NCBI GenBank assembly: GCA_024280295.1
Contig: JAJRQK010000029.1
Location: 1-64,000 of the forward strand
Source: Bacteroidota bacterium
GTDB lineage: Bacteria; Bacteroidota; Bacteroidia; Flavobacteriales_D; Crocinitomicaceae
DNA: 64,000 nt
Direction of reading: 5' to 3'
Positions 1 through 9,782 of this stretch are shown piece by piece (within the stretch, counting starts at the first letter, position 1; every line of letters starts with the position of its first letter). The notes under the pieces were generated by a model. That model was not told the origin of the DNA. It was given only the letters and a program-made list of their open reading frames with translations, and did no database searches. Position numbers and translations under genes: made by a program.

Positions 1-1049
1 AATATTGCCAGATTAAAATTGATTTCGCTGTTCATCACAGCTTTGTGTAAAGTTTAAACGGTAAACTATGAGCGCTTGGCTTTAGATTTTGACACTTCGG
101 TAAAAAAGGATTCTAATCTACGTCGCATTCAGCGGTTTTTTGCTAGTTATTTTTTAGACCATGACTCGGTTGCAAAGCTTATTTTCAAGCTTCTCCCCAA
201 ACAGGATAAATATGAACTTACTCTAGATAGAACTAACTGAAAATTTGGAGAAGCAAATATCAATATTCTCGTTTTAGGAGTTGTATATGATGGAGTTGCA
301 TTCCCGTTGTTATTCAAAATGATGGATAAATTTGGAAACTCAAATACGCTAGAACGAAAAGATATTCTTGATCGGTATGACAGCTTGTTTGGGTTTCAAA
401 CAATTGAAGTATTGGTTGCTGACCGAGAATTTGTAGGCTCTGAATGGCTTGGTTATTTGAATTTAAACCACATTCAATACCACATTCAATACCACATTCA
501 ATACCACATTCGTATAAGAGAAAATTTTGATGTAATCCTTGCTCGTAATAATAACAAAGTGAAGGCACGTTGGCTATTCAATGACTTGAAAATGGGACAG
601 TTTAAGCATTATCCGAAAATAGTGATCATAAACAAGGTTGCCTGTTACCTCTCGGCTAGTGTCATTAAATCTAAAACAGGGCATACTGAATATCAGTTTT
701 TGATTTCCTTTAATAATCCAACAAAGTCGGCAGAATGCTACAAAAGAAGATGGCAAATCGAAACCATGTTTAAAGCCTTGAAGTCAAGTGGGTTTAATCT
801 GGAAGACACACACACCTGAAAGATCCAGAGAGAATAGCCAAGTTTGTTTCGGTGGTCTTTATCGCTTTTTTGTGGTGCTACAAAGTTGGCATATACATCG
901 ATCGGTTCATGCAACCAATTAAAATTAAAAAACATGGCTATAGAGCCAAAAGTATATTTAAATATGGCCTCGAATTTATAGCGAACAGGTTGTTAAGCCT
1001 TCAAAATCAACCTAATGAAGATATTTTTAAGTTTTTATCATGTAGTTAG
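1..1049 (+). pseudogene. Decayed IS4-family transposase (5' end outside window)
   Basis: Conceptual translation in frame 1 gives an IS4-type DDE transposase. LTLDRTN (about nt 217-237) carries the first Asp, VLVADREFVG (about 409-438) the second, and the YKRRWQIETMFKALK block near nt 740-785 the Glu of the Y-R-E-K signature. The frame is destroyed by TAA at 55-57, by TGA at 238-240 (exactly where the family has Trp after DRTN), and by a +2 slip in an (AC)n run near 805-816. That slip moves the reading frame into the segment 819-1046, which encodes the C-terminal tail (LKDPERIAKFVSVVFIAF). A 12-bp tandem expansion also lengthens the central region. The element cannot be autonomous. The left end lies outside the window, and I could not identify the right inverted repeat or a target duplication. 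Confidence 0.9.
469..511 (+). repeat. 12-bp tandem repeat inside transposase remnant
   Basis: The unit CACATTCAATAC occurs three times (469-480, 481-492, 493-504), followed by the partial copy CACATTC (505-511). It encodes repeated HIQY in frame. Because the unit is a multiple of three it keeps the frame, and it probably arose by slippage in the already inactive gene. Confidence 0.9.
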
Positions 1050-1200
1050 AGATAAAATACTAAAAGCTAACGCGTATTAATGAATTCAATGATGTTGTCT
1101 GCGCTATATAGAGGAGTATAGTTAATAGCTAGTTATTAAATTAAGCCACTCTAAATGTACTTGATTCATCTTGCAACATAATTCTAGAACCTAAGTTTAG

Positions 1201-2895
<1,695 letters not shown>

Positions 2896-3160
2896 TTGAA
2901 AGAAGATCACAGGATAAAGTAGACGTGAAGATAAGAAGGCTGCAAATTTAGTGTCAATTGTTTTTATGACGGAATACAATTCATTATCCATTTTATTAGA
3001 ATGATGTTAATTCTCGAAGCAATTTTGTGCTAGTGGTAGGAGTGACATCCTTTTGCAATGAGGACTGAGCCTAGCGAAGTTCGAATTGTAAAAGATACAA
3101 CGGATAACACGCTCGAGCACCCAATAGCTAAAAATCTAATGATTCAATAATTCAAATTAC

Positions 3161-3168
3161 TATCTTCG
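3161..3168 (+). promoter_or_regulatory. -7 box 4 nt before the M61 peptidase start
   Basis: TATCTTCG (one mismatch to TAnnTTTG) ends 4 nt before the ATG at 3173. If used, transcription would start at or next to the start codon and give a leaderless mRNA. Confidence 0.4.
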
Positions 3169-3172
3169 CTTC

Positions 3173-4882
3173 ATGGTTCAATTTACTTTTGGATGTAAAA
3201 ATCCCAATCTTCAATATGTTCAAATAGCGGCAATTTTTGATACATCTTCTGATGTTACCGAAATTCAATTGCCAAGTTGGAGGCCAGGACGTTATGAATT
3301 GGCAAATTTCGCAAAGAATATTCGAAATTTTCGTGTTTTTGATGATACGAATTCAGTTTTGCATGTAATCAAATTAACGAAAGATTCATGGTCAGTTGAG
3401 ACAGCTTTGACCAAGAGCATTCGGGTGGAATACAATTTCTATGCAAATGAATTGAATGCTGGATCTACATTCTTAGACAATACACAGTTGTATGTGAACC
3501 CTGTAAACTGCTGCGTGTTTACTGAGGCAACCTATAATGAAGAGGTAGAAGTGATTTTGGATATTCCAAGTGAATGGCAAGTTGCATCATCCTTGACTAA
3601 GAAAGGGGCGAACTGGTGTGTGGAAAATACAGAGGAGTTATTGGACACCCCTTTTATTGCTTCATCCAAGTTACAGCATCAGTCTTATGAGTGTGCTGGA
3701 ATCCTTTTCCATGTTTGGTTTAATGGTGAAGTGAAACCTGAATGGGATCGATTGATCAATGATTTTAAAGCATTCACAGAATTACAGATTGCCCGTTTCA
3801 CAGAATTTCCAGTTCAAGAATATCATTTCTTAAATCAAATTTTGCCAGTTAAGACATATCATGGTGTTGAACATCAAAAATCAACAGTGATATCATTGGG
3901 CCCTTCTTATGAAGTTTTTAAATCACTATACGTTGAATTACTGGGTGTTAGTTCGCATGAGTTATATCATACTTGGAATGTTAAAGCGATCCGGCCAATA
4001 GAAATGTACCCATACAAATTCAGAGAAGAGAATTATTCCAAACTGGGTTATATCTGCGAGGGAGTTACCACATATCAAGGTGATTTGATGCTCTACAAAA
4101 GTGGTGTTTATGATGAGACTCAATATTTAAAGGAAATCACGCAACAAGTTCAGCGCCATTTTGACAACCCTGGTCGGTTTCATTATTCGGTTGCTGATTC
4201 TTCTTTTGATACATGGCTAGATGGATATGTGCAAGGTGTGCCAGGACGTAAAGTTTCAATCTATACAGAAGGATGTTTACTAGCATTTTGTACTGATGTT
4301 CTGATTAGTCGTGCTTCTGACGGGAAAAATGGTTTAGATACTGTAATGCGCAGATTGTACTTTGATATTGCACTGAAAGGGAAGGGTATTTCTGAAAAGG
4401 ATTATCAGTCCGCAATTGAAGAGTCTGCAGGCATCTCATTTCAACCATTTTTTGATAGTTTCATTAATGGAACCAGACCGTATGAGTCAATTCTAATAGA
4501 CTGCTTTGAATCAATTGGCTTGGAGATGGATCATACTCCATCATCAAAATATTCTGAAGGTCGGCTTGGGTTTAAAGCACTAAAGTCGGGTAATGACTTC
4601 ATCGTAAAAGCAATGTACCCTGGAGGACCTGCTGAGATGGGGGAATTAATGCTCGAAGATATAATTACAGGCATTAACGGTTATTCTTGCGAAGGAGAGC
4701 TGAATAAATGGCTTAATTATTTCGATGACGATGTTAAGATACTGTCAATTAATCGCGGTGGACGAGTGTTTGAAATTGAATTGCCAATTTTAGATCGTAA
4801 CTCCTATATGACATATACGGTTCGTAAGATGGAAAATCGAGATGTGAATCAAGTGAGAGCATTTGATAAATGGAAGCGTTAA
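3173..4882 (+). CDS. M61 family metallopeptidase with PDZ domain
   Basis: A 569-residue member of the glycyl-aminopeptidase-like M61 family. The zinc site is HELYHTWN (H262, E263, H266) with the third ligand Glu296 in CEGVTTYQGD, about 30 residues downstream as in the family. An N-terminal all-beta domain precedes it (1-165). A PDZ domain occupies about 470-540 (MYPGGPAEMGELMLEDIITG). I see no signal peptide, so a cytosolic location is inferred; many relatives are periplasmic. It releases N-terminal residues from peptides, but substrate specificity cannot be read from sequence. It stands alone between an ABC-F gene and a convergent thioredoxin-like gene. Confidence 0.9.
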   Translation: MVQFTFGCKNPNLQYVQIAAIFDTSSDVTEIQLPSWRPGRYELANFAKNIRNFRVFDDTNSVLHVIKLTKDSWSVETALTKSIRVEYNFYANELNAGSTFLDNTQLYVNPVNCCVFTEATYNEEVEVILDIPSEWQVASSLTKKGANWCVENTEELLDTPFIASSKLQHQSYECAGILFHVWFNGEVKPEWDRLINDFKAFTELQIARFTEFPVQEYHFLNQILPVKTYHGVEHQKSTVISLGPSYEVFKSLYVELLGVSSHELYHTWNVKAIRPIEMYPYKFREENYSKLGYICEGVTTYQGDLMLYKSGVYDETQYLKEITQQVQRHFDNPGRFHYSVADSSFDTWLDGYVQGVPGRKVSIYTEGCLLAFCTDVLISRASDGKNGLDTVMRRLYFDIALKGKGISEKDYQSAIEESAGISFQPFFDSFINGTRPYESILIDCFESIGLEMDHTPSSKYSEGRLGFKALKSGNDFIVKAMYPGGPAEMGELMLEDIITGINGYSCEGELNKWLNYFDDDVKILSINRGGRVFEIELPILDRNSYMTYTVRKMENRDVNQVRAFDKWKR

Positions 4883-4976
4883 TTCTCAATATACCATTCT
4901 GAAAATTGATCAATTCAAGTGTGTGATATAGTTCTAGCTGTCTTTTCGAAGACGCTCATTGTCATTTAAACATTAA

Positions 4977-5357
4977 TCATCGTTTCCAAGGAAGCCGAAA
5001 AATGCTTGTGATCTCTTTTGAATCTGCTGTTTCTTGCGTGTAGTCGAGTAGTGGAAATAGACGCTTTTCGATTTTTTCTTGCTTGATCACACCTGTCTTT
5101 TTATCTACCAATTTCCCTTTTACAAAGAAAAGTAATGCAGGAACTCCCATTACTTTGTATTTCTTCGCAATTGGCATGCTTTCGTGCGCGTTCAGATCGA
5201 AAAATGAGTAGATATCAACGTTGTCATTTGCAGTTTTTTCGAAAATAGGAGCGAGTGTAGTACAGTTCGGGCATGAATTAGTGTAGACTTTTATAGCAAC
5301 GGGTTTAGGACTATCGAGGACTTTCTCCTGAAAATTTTCTTCATTTACATTTTCCAT
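4977..5357 (-). CDS. Thioredoxin-like protein
   Basis: A 126-residue single-domain thioredoxin fold with active-site motif CPNC (C29, C32) instead of CGPC. It keeps the cis-Pro region (GVPALLFF) and the downstream Gly/Lys pattern. It has no signal peptide or membrane anchor, so it is probably a cytosolic disulfide reductase or a thiol carrier with an altered redox potential. The C-terminus (about 100-126) extends past the usual thioredoxin end. A 17-bp palindrome lies at 5389-5405, 31 nt upstream of the ATG. Partner proteins cannot be predicted. Confidence 0.82.
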   Translation of the reverse strand: MENVNEENFQEKVLDSPKPVAIKVYTNSCPNCTTLAPIFEKTANDNVDIYSFFDLNAHESMPIAKKYKVMGVPALLFFVKGKLVDKKTGVIKQEKIEKRLFPLLDYTQETADSKEITSIFRLPWKR

Positions 5358-5388
5358 TATTAATTGGACGGATTAGGAGTTTATCTCT

Positions 5389-5405
5389 TTCAAATCTGAT
5401 TTGAA
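5389..5405. promoter_or_regulatory. 17-bp palindrome upstream of the thioredoxin-like gene
   Basis: TTCAAATC-T-GATTTGAA: two perfect 8-bp arms around one base, located between the divergently positioned end of the 5437-5931 gene and the start of the thioredoxin-like gene. It could be an operator. On the minus strand it contains CAGATTTG, a near match to a -7 box. Confidence 0.4.
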
Positions 5406-5436
5406 TAAACTTTCAAAGTGGTTTACAAATACTCTA

Positions 5437-5931
5437 TTATCCTTGGCATATTGTCAGAAGATACGTTCGGACAATTTCTGCTTCTTCTTTGGTTTTTAGT
5501 CCGTAATTTCTACCTCTCTTTACATAAATAAGTAGTGCAGGTTGTTCTGTTACCTTATTCTGACTTATTCGTATTTGCTTATATTTTTCGCTTGTGAATG
5601 TGTTAAAATAGGATCCTTTGTTACATTTGGATGTATCGCAATTAGAATTATTAAATGTTCTTGAAAGTCCTTGGTGTACTTGAAGAGTTAGTGGTTCTTC
5701 AATTCCAGGAATCGTTATTTTTTTAAACTTCCATATATAGCCTTTTCTTTTCATTTTAGGAAAATGAGAAAATAATGAATCAGCAAATGCATTTGAGTCA
5801 TTGCCTGTAATTTGAAAATTGCGACCTCCTCCAGTTATAAGTTCGGTCATCTTGCATTGATCTATGTTTTGAGCGTTAGACAAATTGACAGATGATAGTA
5901 TGAAGCAAAGAATTATGAGTGAGTTTTTCAT
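5437..5931 (-). CDS. Secreted protein of unknown function
   Basis: 164 residues beginning with a clear Sec signal peptide (a KNSLIILCFILSS-like hydrophobic run, predicted cleavage after SNAQ near residue 21). The mature part has four cysteines (CKM near 26, CDTSKC near 100, and one near the C-terminus, TICQG), which fits a disulfide-stabilised periplasmic or extracellular protein. I recognise no domain. It lies 79 nt upstream of the thioredoxin-like gene on the same strand, so the two may be co-transcribed. A functional link through disulfide chemistry is only a guess. Confidence 0.7.
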   Translation of the reverse strand: MKNSLIILCFILSSVNLSNAQNIDQCKMTELITGGGRNFQITGNDSNAFADSLFSHFPKMKRKGYIWKFKKITIPGIEEPLTLQVHQGLSRTFNNSNCDTSKCNKGSYFNTFTSEKYKQIRISQNKVTEQPALLIYVKRGRNYGLKTKEEAEIVRTYLLTICQG

Positions 5932-6049
5932 AGCGTTAAATTTGCCACATAACGAAACTGTAGTTTTGGGTTACATTTTATATTGACTGTCCTACTTGCT
6001 ATTTTCTTTTGGCAGATTAATTATTTCAAACCCGAAAAGGTTTAAATTC

Positions 6050-6073
6050 ATCAGTAGAATACCAGCTACTGAT
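6050..6073 (-). terminator. Weak hairpin after xdhC
   Basis: ATCAGTAG (6050-6057) and CTACTGAT (6066-6073) form a perfect 8-bp stem with an 8-nt loop just past the xdhC stop. There is no T tract on the minus strand, so intrinsic termination is uncertain. Confidence 0.35.
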
Positions 6074-6083
6074 TTGATTGTTT

Positions 6084-7025
6084 TTAACTTCTGTTTTTGA
6101 CTTTAATAACTTCTGCCATTACACTTATTGCAATCTCCATGGGTGTTTTACTTGCAATTTGAAGGCCAATTGGTGCATGAATAGTATCTAACTTAGATTG
6201 CGTGACACCTTCGGAATTCATTTCCTTGAAAAGAGTTTTTATTTTTTCTTTGCTTCCCATCATTCCAATGTACTTGAATTCTTTGTCAAGTAATTGTGTT
6301 AATGCAACTTTATCCGTTCGGAAACCAAAAGACATCAGTACGACATATTTGTTTAAACCTGAATCTAAATAATTTCCAATTTCACTATAATCTGGAATAA
6401 ATGTTGTCGAGTAGTTTTTGGATTTAGGTAAGGTGTTAAGGTCTTTCCGTGTTTCATAAATGTGGACATTGAACTTAAGCTGGATTGCTAATCTTGACAA
6501 TGCTTCACTTACATGACCTCCACCAATAATATGCAATTCTGGAGCTGCTAATAATTGTTCACGAACCTCCCATTGATTTCCATTGACTTTAATAGAAATA
6601 GGCGTTTCAAATTCAATGTTTTTCTCCAATTTTAATCCATCATTACTGAGAATTAGCAGATCCCCTTTTGCAGGAGAAGAAAGTTGACGAATATGTGAAC
6701 TAGTGTCCTCAGTGAGAAGATAGAACCCGATAGATTGCTCTCCCGAACAGATCATTCCAGATTTATCACTTGGAATATTACTCTTGTGTATCTGCCTTTG
6801 AACAAAGGGAGAGAAAGAAGTTTCTTTCAATTTAGTTTTACAAAGTTCTACAAGTTTATGTTCCATTGGTCCTCCACCAATTGATCCATGTAGCATTCCT
6901 GACTTACTGACAAACATTTTAAATCCTTGTCGACCAGGACTACTTCCTTCACTACTATGAACATACATCAAGGCAACTGGGTTTCCTTTGGATAATTCTG
7001 TGAATATTTCCCTCCAAAATCCCAC
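6084..7025 (-). CDS. xdhC: XdhC/CoxI family molybdenum-cofactor insertion protein
   Basis: A 313-residue XdhC family protein. The N-terminal XdhC/CoxI domain (1-120) includes the characteristic SSEGSSPGRQGFKM and GSIGGGPMEHKLVE segments. The C-terminal Rossmann-like domain starts at LHIIGGGHVSEALSRLA (about 163-180) and includes MMGSKEKI. XdhC binds molybdenum cofactor, promotes its sulfuration and delivers it to xanthine dehydrogenase. It is the last gene of the guaD-xdhA-xdhB-orf166-xdhC operon, starting directly after the stop of orf166, which supports the role. The gene name follows family and context. Confidence 0.92.
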   Translation of the reverse strand: MGFWREIFTELSKGNPVALMYVHSSEGSSPGRQGFKMFVSKSGMLHGSIGGGPMEHKLVELCKTKLKETSFSPFVQRQIHKSNIPSDKSGMICSGEQSIGFYLLTEDTSSHIRQLSSPAKGDLLILSNDGLKLEKNIEFETPISIKVNGNQWEVREQLLAAPELHIIGGGHVSEALSRLAIQLKFNVHIYETRKDLNTLPKSKNYSTTFIPDYSEIGNYLDSGLNKYVVLMSFGFRTDKVALTQLLDKEFKYIGMMGSKEKIKTLFKEMNSEGVTQSKLDTIHAPIGLQIASKTPMEIAISVMAEVIKVKNRS

Positions 7026-7526
7026 TTAGAACCAGGTTTCACTGAGTGAATAATAGATTGCCATTAATCCTGAAAAGATAGCACTAGCAAGAAAACGATG
7101 TTTAAGAGATACTTTATTTTGAATTAGGTAATTGGCCAATAAAGATATTGGAATGTTTATAGCAAATGAAATCAGGGCTGTCATCATTATTCCCCAACTG
7201 ATATTCTCGTAGTTTCCACTCAGTAATTGGATGAACAATATGTGTCGTGCGATCCAGATAGGATTAAAGAATAGCATCGCCATGGATGCTCGAATGAATG
7301 CATTTTTCCCTGTTCCTGTTGATGGTACTTTTCGATCTATCCATCTAAAATAGTTCGGAATCTCTAATGTGTAAATTGTAGCACCAATCAGCATGATTCC
7401 AACAATCCGAATCCAGTTTAAGTCTGAAAAATCAAGCCCATTCGTGATGAGAACGGCAATGGTGTCGCCTGCGGAGTAGATTAGGCCTCCTTTGATAATA
7501 TTCGATCGCTTGTATTCGAATGCCAT
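7026..7526 (-). CDS. Four-helix membrane protein in the purine catabolism operon
   Basis: 166 residues with about four hydrophobic segments (about 12-30, 38-58, 83-103 and 110-165, the last probably two helices). Motifs such as YSAGDTIAVLI and the Arg/Gly-rich IRIVGIMLIGATIY vaguely resemble Mpv17/PMP22-type proteins, but I cannot confirm this. It sits between xdhB (3-nt gap) and xdhC (no gap), so it is translationally embedded in the xanthine dehydrogenase operon. A role in purine or urate movement, or in membrane support of the pathway, is inference from context only. Confidence 0.75.
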   Translation of the reverse strand: MAFEYKRSNIIKGGLIYSAGDTIAVLITNGLDFSDLNWIRIVGIMLIGATIYTLEIPNYFRWIDRKVPSTGTGKNAFIRASMAMLFFNPIWIARHILFIQLLSGNYENISWGIMMTALISFAINIPISLLANYLIQNKVSLKHRFLASAIFSGLMAIYYSLSETWF

Positions 7527-7529
7527 AGA

Positions 7530-9782
7530 TTACTTGCTATACAATCCCATTAGGACTTTCTCATGGGTAAATGGAGCGTCGAATGCCAATTTCGCCTTTG
7601 GATTAAACGCTTGAACTGCATTATTGATAGCGAAATATGCTCCAATTCCATACATTAATGGCGGTTCACCAACAGCTTTTGATTTAAGCACAGCCATATC
7701 TGTTCCACTTGTTTCAACATGTTCTACAATGACTTCTTTTGGAATGGAATAAATATCGGGAACTTTATAGGTTGAAAGTGAATTAGAGAGTAATCTACCT
7801 TGATTGTTGTAACTCAACTCTTCCATTGTCATCCACCCAATCCCTTGAATTAGGCCTCCTTCAATTTGACCTAGATCAACTGATAGATTCATCGATTTGC
7901 CAAAGTCGTGGACTAGTTTCACAGAATCAACATCATAAGTTCCTCGAAGACAATCAACCGTAACTTCGGTTAAAGCGAGACCAAACACATGATAAGCGAA
8001 TGGGTGTCCTTTCTCCGTTTCTTTATTATAATGGATTTTAGGAGTGGCGTAATGTCCATTCTCCGTTAAGCAAACACGTTCTAAAAATGCTTGATCAACG
8101 AGTTCATTCCAGCTTATTCCAGCATCGTTTCCATTTGAAAGAATTCTATTCGATTTGAATTCAATGTGTTTTGTGGAAACGCCAAGTTTTTTTGCTGCAC
8201 TTTCTTTGAGGCGATCTGTTAATGCATTACACGCTTTCTGAAGTGCTTTCCCATTCAAATCTGCAGTTGCACTTGCCGCTGTGGGAGATGTATTTGCAAC
8301 TCTAGTTGTGTTAGTTGATTCTAATCTGATACGAGAAGGATCAATAGAAAAGGCTTGTGCTGCGATTTGTAACATTTTGGTATTCACACTCTGTCCCATT
8401 TCAACTGCGCCTGTACTTATTCCAACGCTTCCATCGCTATAAATATGAACGAGTGCGCGTGCTTGATTCATCGGTGTCTTGGTAAATGATATTCCAAATG
8501 AAATAGGCATAAGCGACATCCCTTTCTTAGATGCATGATTAGTTGTGTTGTAATCTGTTATACGATTTTGGGTTGCTGCAATATCAAATTTAGTATCAAC
8601 TGTATTCCAACAATTGGTTAATTCTACACCATCTGCTATTTGACCATAAGGGAATTCGTTTCCATCGACGATTAGATTCTTTCGCTGGATTTCGTATGCA
8701 GGTATTCCTAGTTTATTGGATGCATGCATTATCGCTGATTCAATGACAAACATTCCTTGCGGTCCACCAAATCCTCTAAATGCAGTATTGGGAGGTAAAT
8801 TTGTTTTGCAGCTGTATGCTTTTACTATAATGTTTGGAACGAAGTAAGAATTTGTTGCGTGAAACAATGTTCGTTCCATTACTGCTGGAGATAGATCTGC
8901 CGCAGCTCCCGCATTTTGAAAAAAAGTCGCCTCATAGGCAATGATTTTCATATCTGAATCAAAGCCGATTTTATAATCAGACGAGTAGGGGTGACGTTTG
9001 CCTGTCATTTTCATATCGTCCATTCTGTGAAGAACAACCTTGACAGGTTTATTGGTGATTTGAACACCAAGAGCAGCCATAACCGCCCAAGGAGTTGCTT
9101 GATCTTCTTTGCCACCAAATCCACCACCGAGGCGAACCACATCAACTTCTAAGTTATGCATTCCGACTTGAAGGACTTTTGCCGCTGTACGTTGAACTGC
9201 TGTCGGTCCTTGCGTTGATGATGAGATTTTAATATTTCCGTTCTCAAGCGGAACAGCGTATGCTCCTTGAGTTTCAATGTATAAATGTTCTTGCCCCCCT
9301 GTATCTGCTGTTCCCTCGAAAATATGTGTGCAATTCGACCAGCTATCCTCTACGTTTCCAAGTTTGAATGTCCTTGGGGGGAAAATCAATTCTCCTTTTT
9401 CCTGCGCTTCTCTTGGATCGACAATAATTTCTCTTTCGGTGAATGCTATTTCAATTAGTTCACGTGCATGAAATCCAATTTCTTCACTTTCTGCTAGTAT
9501 TAGTGCAATCGGTTGACCTTGAAAATGGACTTCTGATTTAGCAAATAGTGGCTCGTCTGGAAAGATTCCACCAATTTGATTTTCACCAGGAATGTCTTTG
9601 TAGGTCAATATTCGATGAACTCCTACTAATTTTAGTGCTTTACTGTAATCAATAGAATCAATTGTTCCGTGAGCACAACTAGAATTGAAAATTACTCCAT
9701 AAAGAGTTCCATTAATTGTTGGGATATCGTCTAAATAGATAGATTTCCCTGTAACGTGTCCTTCAGAATCAATGTTTTTCAT
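7530..9782 (-). CDS. xdhB: Xanthine dehydrogenase, molybdopterin-binding subunit
   Basis: The 750-residue large (Moco) subunit that hydroxylates hypoxanthine and xanthine to urate. Active-site signatures of the xanthine oxidase family are intact: GGQEHLYIET (substrate Glu), RLGGGFGGKE, the substrate-binding Arg336 in TAFRGFGGPQG, GAVEMGQ for the cofactor, and the catalytic Glu706 in GEPPL. The FRGFGG arginine and the QEHLYIE glutamate favour xanthine dehydrogenase over aldehyde oxidase or CO dehydrogenase. The ATG overlaps the xdhA stop by 4 nt (ATGA), indicating translational coupling. The enzyme is cytosolic and pairs with the XdhA-type subunit encoded upstream. The gene symbol follows the common bacterial two-subunit nomenclature. 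Confidence 0.93.
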   Translation of the reverse strand: MKNIDSEGHVTGKSIYLDDIPTINGTLYGVIFNSSCAHGTIDSIDYSKALKLVGVHRILTYKDIPGENQIGGIFPDEPLFAKSEVHFQGQPIALILAESEEIGFHARELIEIAFTEREIIVDPREAQEKGELIFPPRTFKLGNVEDSWSNCTHIFEGTADTGGQEHLYIETQGAYAVPLENGNIKISSSTQGPTAVQRTAAKVLQVGMHNLEVDVVRLGGGFGGKEDQATPWAVMAALGVQITNKPVKVVLHRMDDMKMTGKRHPYSSDYKIGFDSDMKIIAYEATFFQNAGAAADLSPAVMERTLFHATNSYFVPNIIVKAYSCKTNLPPNTAFRGFGGPQGMFVIESAIMHASNKLGIPAYEIQRKNLIVDGNEFPYGQIADGVELTNCWNTVDTKFDIAATQNRITDYNTTNHASKKGMSLMPISFGISFTKTPMNQARALVHIYSDGSVGISTGAVEMGQSVNTKMLQIAAQAFSIDPSRIRLESTNTTRVANTSPTAASATADLNGKALQKACNALTDRLKESAAKKLGVSTKHIEFKSNRILSNGNDAGISWNELVDQAFLERVCLTENGHYATPKIHYNKETEKGHPFAYHVFGLALTEVTVDCLRGTYDVDSVKLVHDFGKSMNLSVDLGQIEGGLIQGIGWMTMEELSYNNQGRLLSNSLSTYKVPDIYSIPKEVIVEHVETSGTDMAVLKSKAVGEPPLMYGIGAYFAINNAVQAFNPKAKLAFDAPFTHEKVLMGLYSK

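Noticed and set aside
469-511. CRISPR-like repeats
   Set aside because: Direct 12-bp tandem copies without spacers inside a coding remnant.
852-1049. Short open frame as an independent gene
   Set aside because: Its residues continue the transposase C-terminus after a +2 slip; it is part of the pseudogene.
3080-3100. tRNA-like T-arm (GTTCGAAT)
   Set aside because: No acceptor stem, D-arm or anticodon arm can be folded around it.
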